Source: XBB1006 sp051877515 (GTDB lineage Bacteria; Bacillota; Clostridia; Lachnospirales; Lachnospiraceae). Taken from it: a DNA stretch of 35,157 nucleotides. The notes below the pieces were generated by a model. The model was not told the origin of the DNA and did no database searches. It saw nothing but the letters and a program-made list of their open reading frames with translations. How positions within the stretch are numbered: the stretch's first letter is position 1; the number at the start of each line of letters is the position of its first letter. The position numbers and the translations under genes are program-made. The stretch lies in NCBI GenBank assembly GCA_051877515.1, contig JBJEIY010000027.1:1-35157 (forward strand), in the 5' to 3' direction. Below, piece after piece: positions 25,301 to 32,750 of the stretch.

Positions 25301-26913
25301 CCGGTTACCTGATTCCATTTAATCGTAAAACTGCCGTCTTCTCCAATGGTTCCGGACACATAAGTCGGGGTTTTTAAAAAGGTATAGCTGACCACCTTAC
25401 TGAACTCACTGTATAGATAGCCGCTTTTGCCCGCTTTCACTGCGCGGATCTTATAGAAATAGGTTTTTCCTGCTTTTCCTGTGGAGTCTATGAAATAGGA
25501 TTTTTCCCCATCGCTGTTGGCAATTTTCGCATAGGTGCCATCCGCACTGTCTGCCCGGTACAGTTCGTATACAGTAGACTGATCCTCCCCATCATTCCGG
25601 AAACTGATCTTCACCCGCATCTTTGACATGGCAGAAGGGATCACACCGGTAGGCCTTGCAAGCTTCTCCCCCCCATTTGCAGATGCATTTATGAATTTTA
25701 GAATCCCTTCGGCATCTGCTTCTCCCAATCTGGCAAGTTTTTTGTCTGATGCAAGGTAGAGATTGAAATCATTCTGATTATTTATAAAACAGTGTTCCAC
25801 AATGATTCCCGGAAGTCCTAAAAGCTTTGCCTCCCGATTGATGGCAAAGTAATCTGCCACCGTTCCATCCGGGTATTTCAAAGAGGAAGCATTTTTATAA
25901 TATGTTCCGCGTCTCTTTAATCCCAATGCAACCAATTCATCTTCGATATTTCCTGCCAGGCTTTTAGACCATGCAGCAACGGTGGAATTATAATTTCCGT
26001 TCTGATAGATCACCTCTGCTCCCGTGGAAGATACCGTGTCTTTCACTAAGGCTGCATCTGTAGCATTCAAATGAAGGCTGACCAGCATGACAGCCCCCTT
26101 GGTGTCTGCCAGTTTCGCCCTCTCCGACAGCGCCATATTTACATTGGCAGTTCTTGTGAGAAAAACCTGAATGTTATCATTTTTCATCAGGCTCTCCTTA
26201 CAGGCATTGGCAATTTTCAGGCACAACGCATCCTCATAATACTTAACGCCATTATATGTACGGTTTGCTCCGGTATTTCCGCCATGTCCCGGGTCCAGCA
26301 TGACCACGATCTTCCCATCCTCCGAAGCCTTCCTCACAGCCAGGGAAAGCAGTCTGCCCTCTTCTTCCCGGAATACATTCTGATTGGAAGATGCCATTGG
26401 CAGCATAAACTGCGAAAGTTCACCGGCCTTGGTTTCCCATGCCTCCAGCTCCTCCTGTGTTGGTTGCACACGAAAAACCACATCTATGTTTTTCTGTTGT
26501 TCTGCCTCTTTCTCTACGTCAAAAACAAGATCTCTTTCATCCAGTTTACAACGAATGGACGTAATCTCATATTCCCCGGTCTGTTGTTTCACATAAAAGA
26601 CCACACTGTTTCCATTGGAAACAGAGCACGCATCTATTTTATCTTTCGTTTCTGTTGTGGCCACCTTATGGGTCATATAATCTGACCGGCCATCCGTGTA
26701 GTTCATTTCCCAGTTTGTGGCATTTGTCATATCCCGGTTAAATCCCACGACAAAATAATTCGTATCCTCCGCATTTTCATCCATCGTATTACAATCAATA
26801 TAGGTAAGATGGTATGCCGGTTCATCAGCATGAGCTATGCCTCCGATTCCCAGCAGTATTGCAAAAATAACCACTAATAATATCTTTTTTCCACAAGTAT
26901 AATCCTTCTTCAT
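22342..26913 (-). CDS. Secreted N-acetylmuramoyl-L-alanine amidase with ten Fn3 repeats and glucosaminidase domain
   Basis: A 1523-residue autolysin-like protein. Residues 1-29 form a signal peptide ending in AHA. An N-terminal beta-rich domain (about 30-190) is unassigned. The Amidase_3 domain (about 202-409) has zinc ligands His210 in DPGHGG, Glu227 and His281 in SLHLNA, and catalytic Glu373 in VEHCFIN. About ten fibronectin type III-like repeats of about 90 residues follow (about 418-1345), each with a W core, a YxVYR strand and YYYKVRAY near the end. The last 176 residues match a glucosaminidase-like domain, with Glu near 1413 in FKETGYLQFGG. It would cut both the peptide link and the glycan of peptidoglycan. 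It is the first gene of the operon from promoter 26967-26995. Confidence 0.9.
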   Translation of the reverse strand: MKKDYTCGKKILLVVIFAILLGIGGIAHADEPAYHLTYIDCNTMDENAEDTNYFVVGFNRDMTNATNWEMNYTDGRSDYMTHKVATTETKDKIDACSVSNGNSVVFYVKQQTGEYEITSIRCKLDERDLVFDVEKEAEQQKNIDVVFRVQPTQEELEAWETKAGELSQFMLPMASSNQNVFREEEGRLLSLAVRKASEDGKIVVMLDPGHGGNTGANRTYNGVKYYEDALCLKIANACKESLMKNDNIQVFLTRTANVNMALSERAKLADTKGAVMLVSLHLNATDAALVKDTVSSTGAEVIYQNGNYNSTVAAWSKSLAGNIEDELVALGLKRRGTYYKNASSLKYPDGTVADYFAINREAKLLGLPGIIVEHCFINNQNDFNLYLASDKKLARLGEADAEGILKFINASANGGEKLARPTGVIPSAMSKMRVKISFRNDGEDQSTVYELYRADSADGTYAKIANSDGEKSYFIDSTGKAGKTYFYKIRAVKAGKSGYLYSEFSKVVSYTFLKTPTYVSGTIGEDGSFTIKWNQVTGATGYQVARSDSPTGTFQEVGKVTDKSFTDRSTGGKTYYYKVRAYHVLEDRTAYSYYAEVRMPGTRIKSADRVSSSSLLLQWEGKSDMTGYRIYRKNQTGSSYKLLAEVPAGTTKYLDETVDEETAYKYNIRVYRKLSTGKIIESLGTIASIPTSLTTPTVTKAQPEADGTVTIEWSASKNADGYYIYRLEQASETMGDKQKLGTVSGNTLQYVDKKAQSGHAYLYAVQAYRVEEKGITTSFADQMALSGTVIEAVLSYSGTSIRVGWQKLDNVDGYKVYRSTTKASGYKFVKSVGKDTTSLVDTGLKAGTTYYYRVRPYRKEKVKNSVGKEKELSFLAKNYRSSQGAIVAAPQISRITANSEKALQITWSKTNGAAGYQVYRSDKKTGTYTRVGKVIGEQKLQYEDTGIILSKTYYYKVRAYFEKNGVYGYTPFSKVVPSGFKISSILPVSSESIKLSWEEAAGFDKIRVYRKKSSESSYKLITTVAADKGSYTDTGLSEGTKYDYKLVGCKEENGNTVTGSSVIVSATTLSKPKLISARVGSTGAVYIKWDKTSNVSGYEVFRSETGKTGSFQKIATVSGETKVSYKDETAKEKKIYYYKLRAYVTEDNKTYHSGYSAVQISGVEKCKVQAYNSTKNVISWEGVTGAESYELWVKRPQQTAYSSLGIFKAGDTTYTDANLTAGESYSYRVTVSDGKYTSYPGYATSVKLIGKVTELSVKATYKNNGLTLTWEKVSDAEKYMIYRKGAGEDTYTRIATVTGADTLTYIDNTIQVNQDYTYRVRATKTVSGVVQYGSYSNTIEGRLVLTEVMGVSKATKAQMIAYYNKSGKKFPVIYADAAYGGVKTIEEFVQIMIEEASAEGVRADLLAAQVFKETGYLQFGGDVKASQCNFGGIGAVGGGAKGASFADVRTGLRAQVQHLKAYGDANAVLVYQCVDPRYQYVTKGCAKYIEWLGIKENPNGMGWATAVNYGVSLVTMMNAMKGM

Positions 26914-26966
26914 GTTTTCCCTGCTTTACGCACTTTCTCCTCATCCAGAATTGCCGGTTTTTCCTT

Positions 26967-26995
26967 ATTATACTTCATTTGAATGGTTTTCTCAA
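26967..26995 (-). promoter_or_regulatory. Sigma-A-type promoter of the amidase-to-helicase operon
   Basis: On the minus strand TTGAGA (26990-26995), a 17-base spacer and a perfect TATAAT (26967-26972) lie about 54 bases before the amidase ATG. The four downstream genes have gaps of 10 bases or less, so this promoter probably drives all of them. Confidence 0.65.
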
Positions 26996-27054
26996 CGTAT
27001 TTGATTTTTCTCTCCCATGTTTTCCCGGTTCATCTAACTTTTTATAATATTATG

Positions 27055-27083
27055 TTGACAAACAATATTATATGCGATATAGT
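27055..27083 (+). promoter_or_regulatory. Strong promoter of the padR cassette
   Basis: Perfect TTGACA (27055-27060), a 17-base spacer and TATAGT (27078-27083) lie 57 bases before the padR ATG. This is the closest consensus promoter I found in the window. The surrounding sequence repeats ATAATATTAT-like tracts at about 27043, 27064 and 27111. Confidence 0.75.
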
Positions 27084-27092
27084 ATCCATAGC

Positions 27093-27107
27093 GTAATACT
27101 ATATTAC
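27093..27107. promoter_or_regulatory. Candidate PadR operator
   Basis: Perfect 6-3-6 inverted repeat GTAATA-CTA-TATTAC lies immediately after the expected start site of the padR promoter. PadR proteins commonly repress their own operons, so it is a good operator candidate, although PadR sites often read ATGT-N8-ACAT. Confidence 0.45.
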
Positions 27108-27139
27108 ATATAATATTATAATTGAAAAGGAGTGATTCT

Positions 27140-27463
27140 ATGGTCTTTAACACAGGCGCTGCCTTGTTGGATGCCATTGTCCTGGCTACGGTTTCTAAGG
27201 AGGACCAAGGAACCTATGGCTACAAGATCACACAGGATGTCCGCAACATATTGGATATTTCCGAATCCACACTCTACCCGGTGTTACGCCGGTTGCAGAA
27301 TGATGGGTATCTTGAGACCTATGATCAGGAGTATAATGGCCGCAACAGACGCTATTACCGTATTTCAGCTACGGGTTTGAGCAAACTGGCTGAATACATT
27401 TTAGCATGGAATGACTATTCATTCAAAATTACCCAACTATTTACAGGGGAGGAGATAGCATGA
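27140..27463 (+). CDS. PadR-family transcriptional regulator
   Basis: A 107-residue winged-helix repressor of the short PadR type. Visible features are the GTYGYKITQDV helix, the recognition segment SESTLYPVLRRLQNDGYLE, and the wing NGRNRRYYRIS. The start chosen is ATG 27140 after AAAAGGAGTGATTCT; the longer reading from a TTG at 27122 would run through the ribosome site. It overlaps the DUF1700 gene by four bases (ATGA). The triple PadR-DUF1700-DUF4097 is a conserved Firmicute cassette and the regulator probably represses it, released by an unknown envelope or drug signal. Confidence 0.9.
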   Translation: MVFNTGAALLDAIVLATVSKEDQGTYGYKITQDVRNILDISESTLYPVLRRLQNDGYLETYDQEYNGRNRRYYRISATGLSKLAEYILAWNDYSFKITQLFTGEEIA

Positions 27464-28197
27464 ATAAACAAGAATTCTTAATTCGGTTAGAGCATCTGCT
27501 TTCTGACATTTCAGCAGAAGAACGTGCGGATGCCATGACTTTTTACGAAAATTATTTCGATGATGCCGGACCGGAAAACGAAGAAAAAGTAATCCACGAT
27601 CTGGGTTCTCCGGAACGGGTTGCAGTTTCCATCAAGAAAAACCTGGCTCAGACTTGCGATGAAGGATCCGGACAGACTGATGGACAAAAACAGGATTACA
27701 ACAGATACGATTCTTATTATGAATCCTGTCAGAAAGATCCGGGCAATCCTTCAGACAACAGTTCCCTATCCGGCAGGATCAAAAGAAAGCTGAACGAATG
27801 GCAGTTCTATCGTGAGCATCGCACTTTCTGCATTGTAATGTTCATCGCGATCCTTGTGGTTACAATTCCTGCCTGGGGCAGTATCCTGGGTGGAATTCTG
27901 AGCGTGATATTTGGAATTCTGGGTACGCTTTTCGGCATCATTGCTGCCTGCTTTACTCTGGCCATTGCCGGGATCATTGTGGGTATTTCACTGATCTGTG
28001 TGGGAATCGGCTCCTTAGCCGCTGCCATTGCCCCCGGACTGTTCCTCATCGGTATCGGTCTAATTTGCCTTGCCTTCGGTTCTCTTTTTACCCTGGCAAC
28101 CGCAGAGTTGTGCGGGCGCTTCCTGCCCTGGTGCTATCGGAGCATCCGTGATCTGATCCTGCAATCAAAACAATCCCCGGGAGGTGCTGCTGCATGA
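27460..28197 (+). CDS. DUF1700 membrane protein (HAAS domain plus transmembrane segments)
   Basis: A 245-residue protein. Residues about 1-62 form the HAAS helical domain, with LSDISAEERADAMTFYENYFDDAG and a conserved HDLGSPERVAVSI. A polar Gln/Ser/Asp-rich linker (62-105) follows. Four hydrophobic segments (about 121-140, 143-163, 165-183 and 185-213), rich in Gly and Ile, make the C-terminal membrane part. It overlaps padR upstream and the DUF4097 gene downstream by four bases each. Its likely role is a membrane adaptor working with the DUF4097 protein; the mechanism is not known. Confidence 0.85.
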   Translation: MNKQEFLIRLEHLLSDISAEERADAMTFYENYFDDAGPENEEKVIHDLGSPERVAVSIKKNLAQTCDEGSGQTDGQKQDYNRYDSYYESCQKDPGNPSDNSSLSGRIKRKLNEWQFYREHRTFCIVMFIAILVVTIPAWGSILGGILSVIFGILGTLFGIIAACFTLAIAGIIVGISLICVGIGSLAAAIAPGLFLIGIGLICLAFGSLFTLATAELCGRFLPWCYRSIRDLILQSKQSPGGAAA

Positions 28198-29066
28198 GAA
28201 AATTTACAAAAATCTGCCTTATTACCACGGGAATCCTGATTTTGACCGGTGCGATCTTTCTTGGATCCGGTCTGGCTATTGACGGTACTTCAGCTGCTTT
28301 TGGTGCCATGTCCGCAGTAAAAAAGCATTGCAAAAACCTTTGGGGCAATTCCGAGACAGAACAATTCACCTATTCCTTCTCAGCGGATGACGGGGATTGG
28401 GACGAAGATGATCGGGATGAAGATGATTGGGATGAGCACGATCACTGGACGGAATCTTGCTCTACTTCCATGGAAGACGGTATTCCATATGACTATGATT
28501 ACAATCGTTTATCCTGTCTTGAGATCGATATAACAGCAGCGGAACTGGTCATTGAACCTTCTACGGAACCCGACAGGATCCGTTTTATTGCAGAGTATAA
28601 ATCCACTTCTGATACAATCCTACTGACAGACAATGGTAAGGACAGCATTTCACTATCCTCAGAAAAGCATCACATTGTGGGTAATCCCACTGTCAAGATC
28701 ACCATTCAGATCCCGGATGATTATGAGATCGACAGTCTGGATCTGGAACTGTCTGCCGGAAATGTACATTCTTCCGCTAAACTGCAGGTGGGCGAAGCAG
28801 ATATTTGTGTGGATGCCGGAAACCTTTCCATTGCAAACATGATCGCTTCTGAGATGGAAATAGAAAATGATGCCGGAAACACCGAGCTCACCCTTCCGGG
28901 AACTGCCAAAGATTATAATTACGAGCTTTCCTGTTCCCTGGGACGCATTGAATTCGATGGAAAAAGTAAAAACGGTTTTGAAAAAAGCTATGTTCAGAAT
29001 AATCAAGCCGACCGGGATGTTTCCATAGAGTGCGCAGCCGGAAATATCTCTGTGGATTTTCAATAA
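28194..29066 (+). CDS. DUF4097 beta-repeat envelope protein
   Basis: A 290-residue protein. One N-terminal hydrophobic segment (about 5-28) would anchor it or act as an uncleaved signal. An unusual acidic stretch at about residues 65-85 is nearly all Asp, Glu, Trp, His and Arg. The rest is beta-strand repeats marked by LSAGNV, VDAGNL, NDAGNT and AAGNI, typical of the DUF4097 beta-helix-like family. It overlaps the DUF1700 gene by ATGA and is followed by a strong terminator. The function is not established; the acidic patch could bind cations. Confidence 0.82.
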   Translation: MRKFTKICLITTGILILTGAIFLGSGLAIDGTSAAFGAMSAVKKHCKNLWGNSETEQFTYSFSADDGDWDEDDRDEDDWDEHDHWTESCSTSMEDGIPYDYDYNRLSCLEIDITAAELVIEPSTEPDRIRFIAEYKSTSDTILLTDNGKDSISLSSEKHHIVGNPTVKITIQIPDDYEIDSLDLELSAGNVHSSAKLQVGEADICVDAGNLSIANMIASEMEIENDAGNTELTLPGTAKDYNYELSCSLGRIEFDGKSKNGFEKSYVQNNQADRDVSIECAAGNISVDFQ

Positions 29067-29141
29067 TACCAATGTGATTTCCTTTGCAAGGGACAGAAGT
29101 TCCTCTTCTTTTAAAAATGAGTGCTGCATGGCACAAAAATA

Positions 29142-29173
29142 CTGCCCGCGGAAAACCCGCGGGCAGCTTTTTT
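29142..29173 (+). terminator. Bidirectional terminator between the DUF4097 gene and pepP
   Basis: Arms CTGCCCGCGG (29142-29151) and CCGCGGGCAG (29157-29166) form a 10-bp GC-rich stem with a 5-base loop, followed by C and six T residues on the plus strand. On the minus strand ATTTTTG follows, so it can also end the converging pepP transcript. Confidence 0.85.
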
Positions 29174-29196
29174 ACCGGATAAACCGGATTTACTCA

Positions 29197-30987
29197 TTAG
29201 ATTGCTCTTGTATATTTCTTTAAGAACTCTAACTCTTCTCCCTCTAAATATGGAGAGATCTTGTCGTATACTTTTGCATGATAGTTGTTGAGAAGTTTCT
29301 TCTCTTCTGCATTCATGAAATCAGGATCAATCGCATCCAGGTCAAATGGTACTAATGTGATCTCATCAAAGTACATGAACTGACCAAACTCATTCTTCTC
29401 ACCTTTGCAGCAAAGTAATTCGTTCTCAAGACGAACACCATGGGATCCTTCAATGTATACTCCCGGTTCATCTGTGATAACCATGCCTTCCTGGAATTCA
29501 GCAGTTTCACCTTTTCTGTATCTGTAACGGAATCCTGCCGGTCCTTCATGGATGTTCAGAAGATATCCTACACCATGTCCGGTACCATGGTTGAAGTTCA
29601 TATTTCTATCCCAGAATGGTTTTCTTGCAAGGATGTCAAGTACAAGACCGGTACATCCCTGAAGGAATTTCGCTGATCCAAGAGATAAGTTACTGATTGC
29701 AACCAAGGTAAAGTCTTTCTTCATCTGATCGGTTACTTCACCGATGGCGAAGGTTCTGGTAATATCGGTAGATCCTTCATAGAATCCTGCACCGGTATCG
29801 GAAAGATATAAGTTACCTCCGGTGATGCGGACGTCTGTTTCCTCACAGGTCTCATAGTGCACGATTGCACCATGCTCAGCCCAGGAAGAAAGGGGAGCGA
29901 AACTTGGGCGGATGAAGTTGCCCATCTCTGCTCTTAACTCATTTAATTTATCAGCAGCACTAACTTCAGTGATCTCAATCTTATCATAGTTCTCTTTCAT
30001 CCATTTCATGAAACGAACATGAGCCACACTATCCTTGATCTGTGCTTTGCGGATATTTTCAACTTCTACTTTGTTCTTGCATGCTTTCATTAAGATTGCC
30101 GGATTCTGCTCATCCACTCTCTTAACTTCTGCCGGAATATTCTGATACAGAGCATAGTTTAATTTGCTGGAATCGATCATCAGAACTTCGTTTGCATCGA
30201 TCTTGCTGATATCTTCATAGATATCATTGTAAGGATGTAATCTCACACCGTCTTTTGCAAGATGCTCTTTAGTCTCTGCGCTCAGCTTGCTCTCATCAAT
30301 ATAAAGTTCAAATCTATCCATGTAGATTAAAGCATAGCTTAATACTAACGGGAAGAAATCAATATCATTTCCACGGATATTTAAAATCCAGCAGATATCA
30401 TCAATGGTGTTCAGTGCGTGAACGGTTGCACCTGCTTTCTTCATTTCCTCACGGATTCTCTCTAACTTGCTTGCTACGGTCTCACCTGCATACTCAAGAC
30501 CAAGCTCCCATGCCGGCTCTTTGGAAAGTTCCGGACGGTCTGTCCAGATTTCATCAATCAGGTCTTCTTTATAATTAACCTTCGCACCGCATCTTGCAGC
30601 GATAGCAGCGTACTCGTCACCTTCGCTGACAGAAACAACACGTCCGTCGAAACCAACAGTCTGACCTTCCTTTAAGATCTCTTCCAAATACTCTTCTAAT
30701 AACGGATAGCCCGGCTCATACATCTTCATAAGCTGAACAGTGGTATCCTTTAACTGATTTCCTGCCTGAAGGAAATAACGTGCATCGGTCCACATACGAG
30801 CTTCGTCTTTGGTGATCAATGCAGTTCCTGCAGAACCGGAGAAGCCTGTTATGTACTTTCTTGCCTTAAAATGTTCCCCAACGTATTCACTCTGATGGAA
30901 GTCAGCAGTTGGTACGATGTACATGTCAATACCTTTCTTGTCCATCAGCTCTCTTAATGCTTTCAGTCTTTCTGGAATTATACTCAT
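29197..30987 (-). CDS. pepP: Xaa-Pro aminopeptidase (aminopeptidase P, long three-domain form)
   Basis: A 596-residue M24-family metallopeptidase that removes N-terminal residues linked to proline. Two creatinase-like N-terminal domains (about 1-300) precede the pita-bread catalytic domain, with metal ligands Asp in LSDTGAGF and TDITRT, His in GTGHGVG, Glu in DEPGVY and Glu in RLENELL. The length fits the eukaryote-like long form. The start chosen is ATG 30987 after AAAGGAGAAAAAACGTA. An upstream in-frame start at 31038 overlaps the -10 element at 31029-31034, so it is not translated. No signal peptide is seen; it is cytoplasmic. Confidence 0.92.
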   Translation of the reverse strand: MSIIPERLKALRELMDKKGIDMYIVPTADFHQSEYVGEHFKARKYITGFSGSAGTALITKDEARMWTDARYFLQAGNQLKDTTVQLMKMYEPGYPLLEEYLEEILKEGQTVGFDGRVVSVSEGDEYAAIAARCGAKVNYKEDLIDEIWTDRPELSKEPAWELGLEYAGETVASKLERIREEMKKAGATVHALNTIDDICWILNIRGNDIDFFPLVLSYALIYMDRFELYIDESKLSAETKEHLAKDGVRLHPYNDIYEDISKIDANEVLMIDSSKLNYALYQNIPAEVKRVDEQNPAILMKACKNKVEVENIRKAQIKDSVAHVRFMKWMKENYDKIEITEVSAADKLNELRAEMGNFIRPSFAPLSSWAEHGAIVHYETCEETDVRITGGNLYLSDTGAGFYEGSTDITRTFAIGEVTDQMKKDFTLVAISNLSLGSAKFLQGCTGLVLDILARKPFWDRNMNFNHGTGHGVGYLLNIHEGPAGFRYRYRKGETAEFQEGMVITDEPGVYIEGSHGVRLENELLCCKGEKNEFGQFMYFDEITLVPFDLDAIDPDFMNAEEKKLLNNYHAKVYDKISPYLEGEELEFLKKYTRAI

Positions 30988-31028
30988 TACGTTTTTTCTC
31001 CTTTCGAATAAAAATCCTTCCATCGTTG

Positions 31029-31057
31029 ATAATAGCACTTCGTTACTTTAAAATCAA
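31029..31057 (-). promoter_or_regulatory. Sigma-A-type promoter of pepP
   Basis: On the minus strand TTGATT (31052-31057), a 17-base spacer and TATTAT (31029-31034) lie about 40 bases before the pepP ATG. It fixes the start codon choice and leaves about 30 bases of leader. Confidence 0.65.
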
Positions 31058-31088
31058 GCATAAAACCTATTTCCCTCTTTACTTTAAC

Positions 31089-31106
31089 ATACTACTATGG
31101 TAGCAT
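31089..31106. promoter_or_regulatory. Near-perfect dyad upstream of the amino acid transporter
   Basis: The 18-base site ATACTACTATGGTAGCAT is palindromic at 14 of 18 positions and lies about 50 bases before the binding-protein ATG, close to candidate promoter elements. The core resembles sites of Rrf2-type (CymR/IscR) regulators, which would fit a cystine transporter. That match is from memory and uncertain. Confidence 0.4.
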
Positions 31107-31155
31107 ATTGTCATGTGAAATTATAATAACTACATTATTAAAAGGAGAAAATTGT

Positions 31156-31986
31156 ATGAAGAAGAAATTATTAACTCTGTTATTGGCGATGACCATGGTT
31201 TGTTCTCTGGCTGCCTGCGGTGCTTCCGGCTCTGACGACAGCAGCAGTGATGCTGCCCAGTCTGAAAGTGCTTCCGCATCTGATCTTGACTACATAAAAG
31301 AAAAAGGTACCCTGGTAGTGGGAATTACCGATTTTGCTCCAATGGACTACAAAGATGACAACGATGAATGGATCGGTTTTGATGCAGATATGGCAAGAGC
31401 TTTTGCAGAAAGCCTTGGTGTAGAAGTTGAGTTTGTAGAAATCCAGTGGGATAACAAAATCCTGGAGCTGGATGGAAAAACCATTGACTGTGTATGGAAT
31501 GGTATGACACTGACAGATGAAGTAACTTCTGCTATGGAATGCTCCAACGCATACTGTGATAATGCACAGATCGTAATCGTTCCGGCTGATAAGGCAGAGC
31601 AGTACCAGACAACTGATAGTCTTTCTGATCTTTCTTTTGCAGTAGAGGCAGGAAGTGCCGGAGAAGCAGAAGTTTCTGCTCTGGAACTGAATTACACACC
31701 GGTACTCTCCCAGGCGGATGCCCTGATGGAAGTTGCTGCAGGAACCTCTGATGCAGCCGTGATCGATTCTTTAATGGCTGCAGCTATGGTTGGTGAAGGA
31801 ACCGGATACGCAGATTTAACTTATACAGTTGGTCTTAACAGCGAAAAATACGGTGTTGGTTTCCGTAAAGGATCTGATCTTGCCCAGGCATTAAATGACT
31901 TTTTTAAAGCAAGCTATGCAGATGGATCCATGCAGGAATGTGCTGCAACCTACGGCGTACAGGCCGCTGTCATCCCACAGGAGTAA
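31156..31986 (+). CDS. Polar amino acid ABC transporter, substrate-binding lipoprotein
   Basis: A 276-residue solute-binding protein. A lipobox LAAC at residues 18-21 ends the signal peptide, so it is lipid anchored on the outer face. A Ser/Asp/Ala-rich linker follows. The mature domain has LVVGITDFAPMDYKDDNDEWIGFDADMARAFAE-type residues of the SBP_bac_3 fold, split across positions 50-90, and the canonical VGFRKGSDLAQALNDF near the C-terminus. The start is ATG 31156 after AAAGGAGAAAATTGT; a longer frame from TTG 31108 lacks support. The operon continues with permease and ATPase. Candidate substrates are cystine, glutamine or another polar amino acid. Confidence 0.9.
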   Translation: MKKKLLTLLLAMTMVCSLAACGASGSDDSSSDAAQSESASASDLDYIKEKGTLVVGITDFAPMDYKDDNDEWIGFDADMARAFAESLGVEVEFVEIQWDNKILELDGKTIDCVWNGMTLTDEVTSAMECSNAYCDNAQIVIVPADKAEQYQTTDSLSDLSFAVEAGSAGEAEVSALELNYTPVLSQADALMEVAAGTSDAAVIDSLMAAAMVGEGTGYADLTYTVGLNSEKYGVGFRKGSDLAQALNDFFKASYADGSMQECAATYGVQAAVIPQE

Positions 31987-32013
31987 TGAAAACACCCAAA
32001 GAGGATATGTTAC

Positions 32014-32700
32014 ATGAAGCTATTTTTTGAACAGCTGCCCATTGTACTGAATGCATTAAATGTAGGTTTTGCCCAGACTTTAAAACTCTTTGTTTTTACC
32101 CTGGCAGGCTCCCTGCCTCTGGGACTTATCATTGCATTTGGTTCCATGTCAGCTTTTAAACCACTTAGTTATCTGACCAAAACAATCGTATGGATCATAA
32201 GGGGAACTCCTCTTATGATCCAGCTTTTGATTATATATTTTTTCCCGGGTCTGGTGCTGGGCAATCCCATATGGGGAAGCGGGGAGCAGGGACGTTTTCT
32301 TGCCTCCGTTGTGGCATTCATCATCAACTATGCCTGCTATTTTTCGGAAATCTACCGCGGTGGGATCCAGGGTGTTCCGGTGGGTCAGCAGGAAGCAGGA
32401 CTGGTATTGGGTATGACCAAGAGTCAGATCTTTTTCCATGTCACCCTGCTTCAGATGATCAAACGGATCCTTCCTCCCATATCCAACGAAGTCATTACTT
32501 TGGTAAAGGATACCGCACTTGCCCGCATTATCGCGCTACAGGAGATCATCTGGGCCGGTCAGGCTTTCATGAAAGGCTCCCACGGAATATCCGGAGCGAT
32601 CTGGCCGTTGTTTTTTACGGCGATCTACTACCTTATTTTCAATGGCGTCCTTACCGTTTTGCTTGGTAAGCTGGAGCGCAAACTGGATTATTTCCGTTAA
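32014..32700 (+). CDS. Polar amino acid ABC transporter permease (HisM/GlnP family)
   Basis: A 228-residue inner-membrane permease with about five hydrophobic segments. The ATPase-contact loop EAGLVLGMTKSQIF, starting near residue 128, is the EAA motif, followed by LPPISNEVITLVKDTALA and GLN-type C-terminal helices. It follows the binding-protein stop by 27 bases. A single permease with one ATPase implies a homodimeric channel. Confidence 0.92.
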   Translation: MKLFFEQLPIVLNALNVGFAQTLKLFVFTLAGSLPLGLIIAFGSMSAFKPLSYLTKTIVWIIRGTPLMIQLLIIYFFPGLVLGNPIWGSGEQGRFLASVVAFIINYACYFSEIYRGGIQGVPVGQQEAGLVLGMTKSQIFFHVTLLQMIKRILPPISNEVITLVKDTALARIIALQEIIWAGQAFMKGSHGISGAIWPLFFTAIYYLIFNGVLTVLLGKLERKLDYFR

Positions 32701-32750
32701 TACTATAATCATCAGCGATACATCGGTAGCATACTGATGCGGAGGTAACT

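Noticed and set aside
27807..28049. Minus-strand frame opposite the DUF1700 membrane segments
   Set aside because: It is the complement of a hydrophobic coding region, lacks a ribosome site and lies within a well-supported operon.
30988..31038. Upstream start for aminopeptidase P
   Set aside because: It overlaps the -10 element of the predicted promoter, and the ATG at 30987 has a strong ribosome site.
32190..32669. Plus-strand alternative frame inside the permease gene
   Set aside because: The permease frame has clear membrane segments and the EAA loop; the alternative is Gly/Ser/His-rich without family features.
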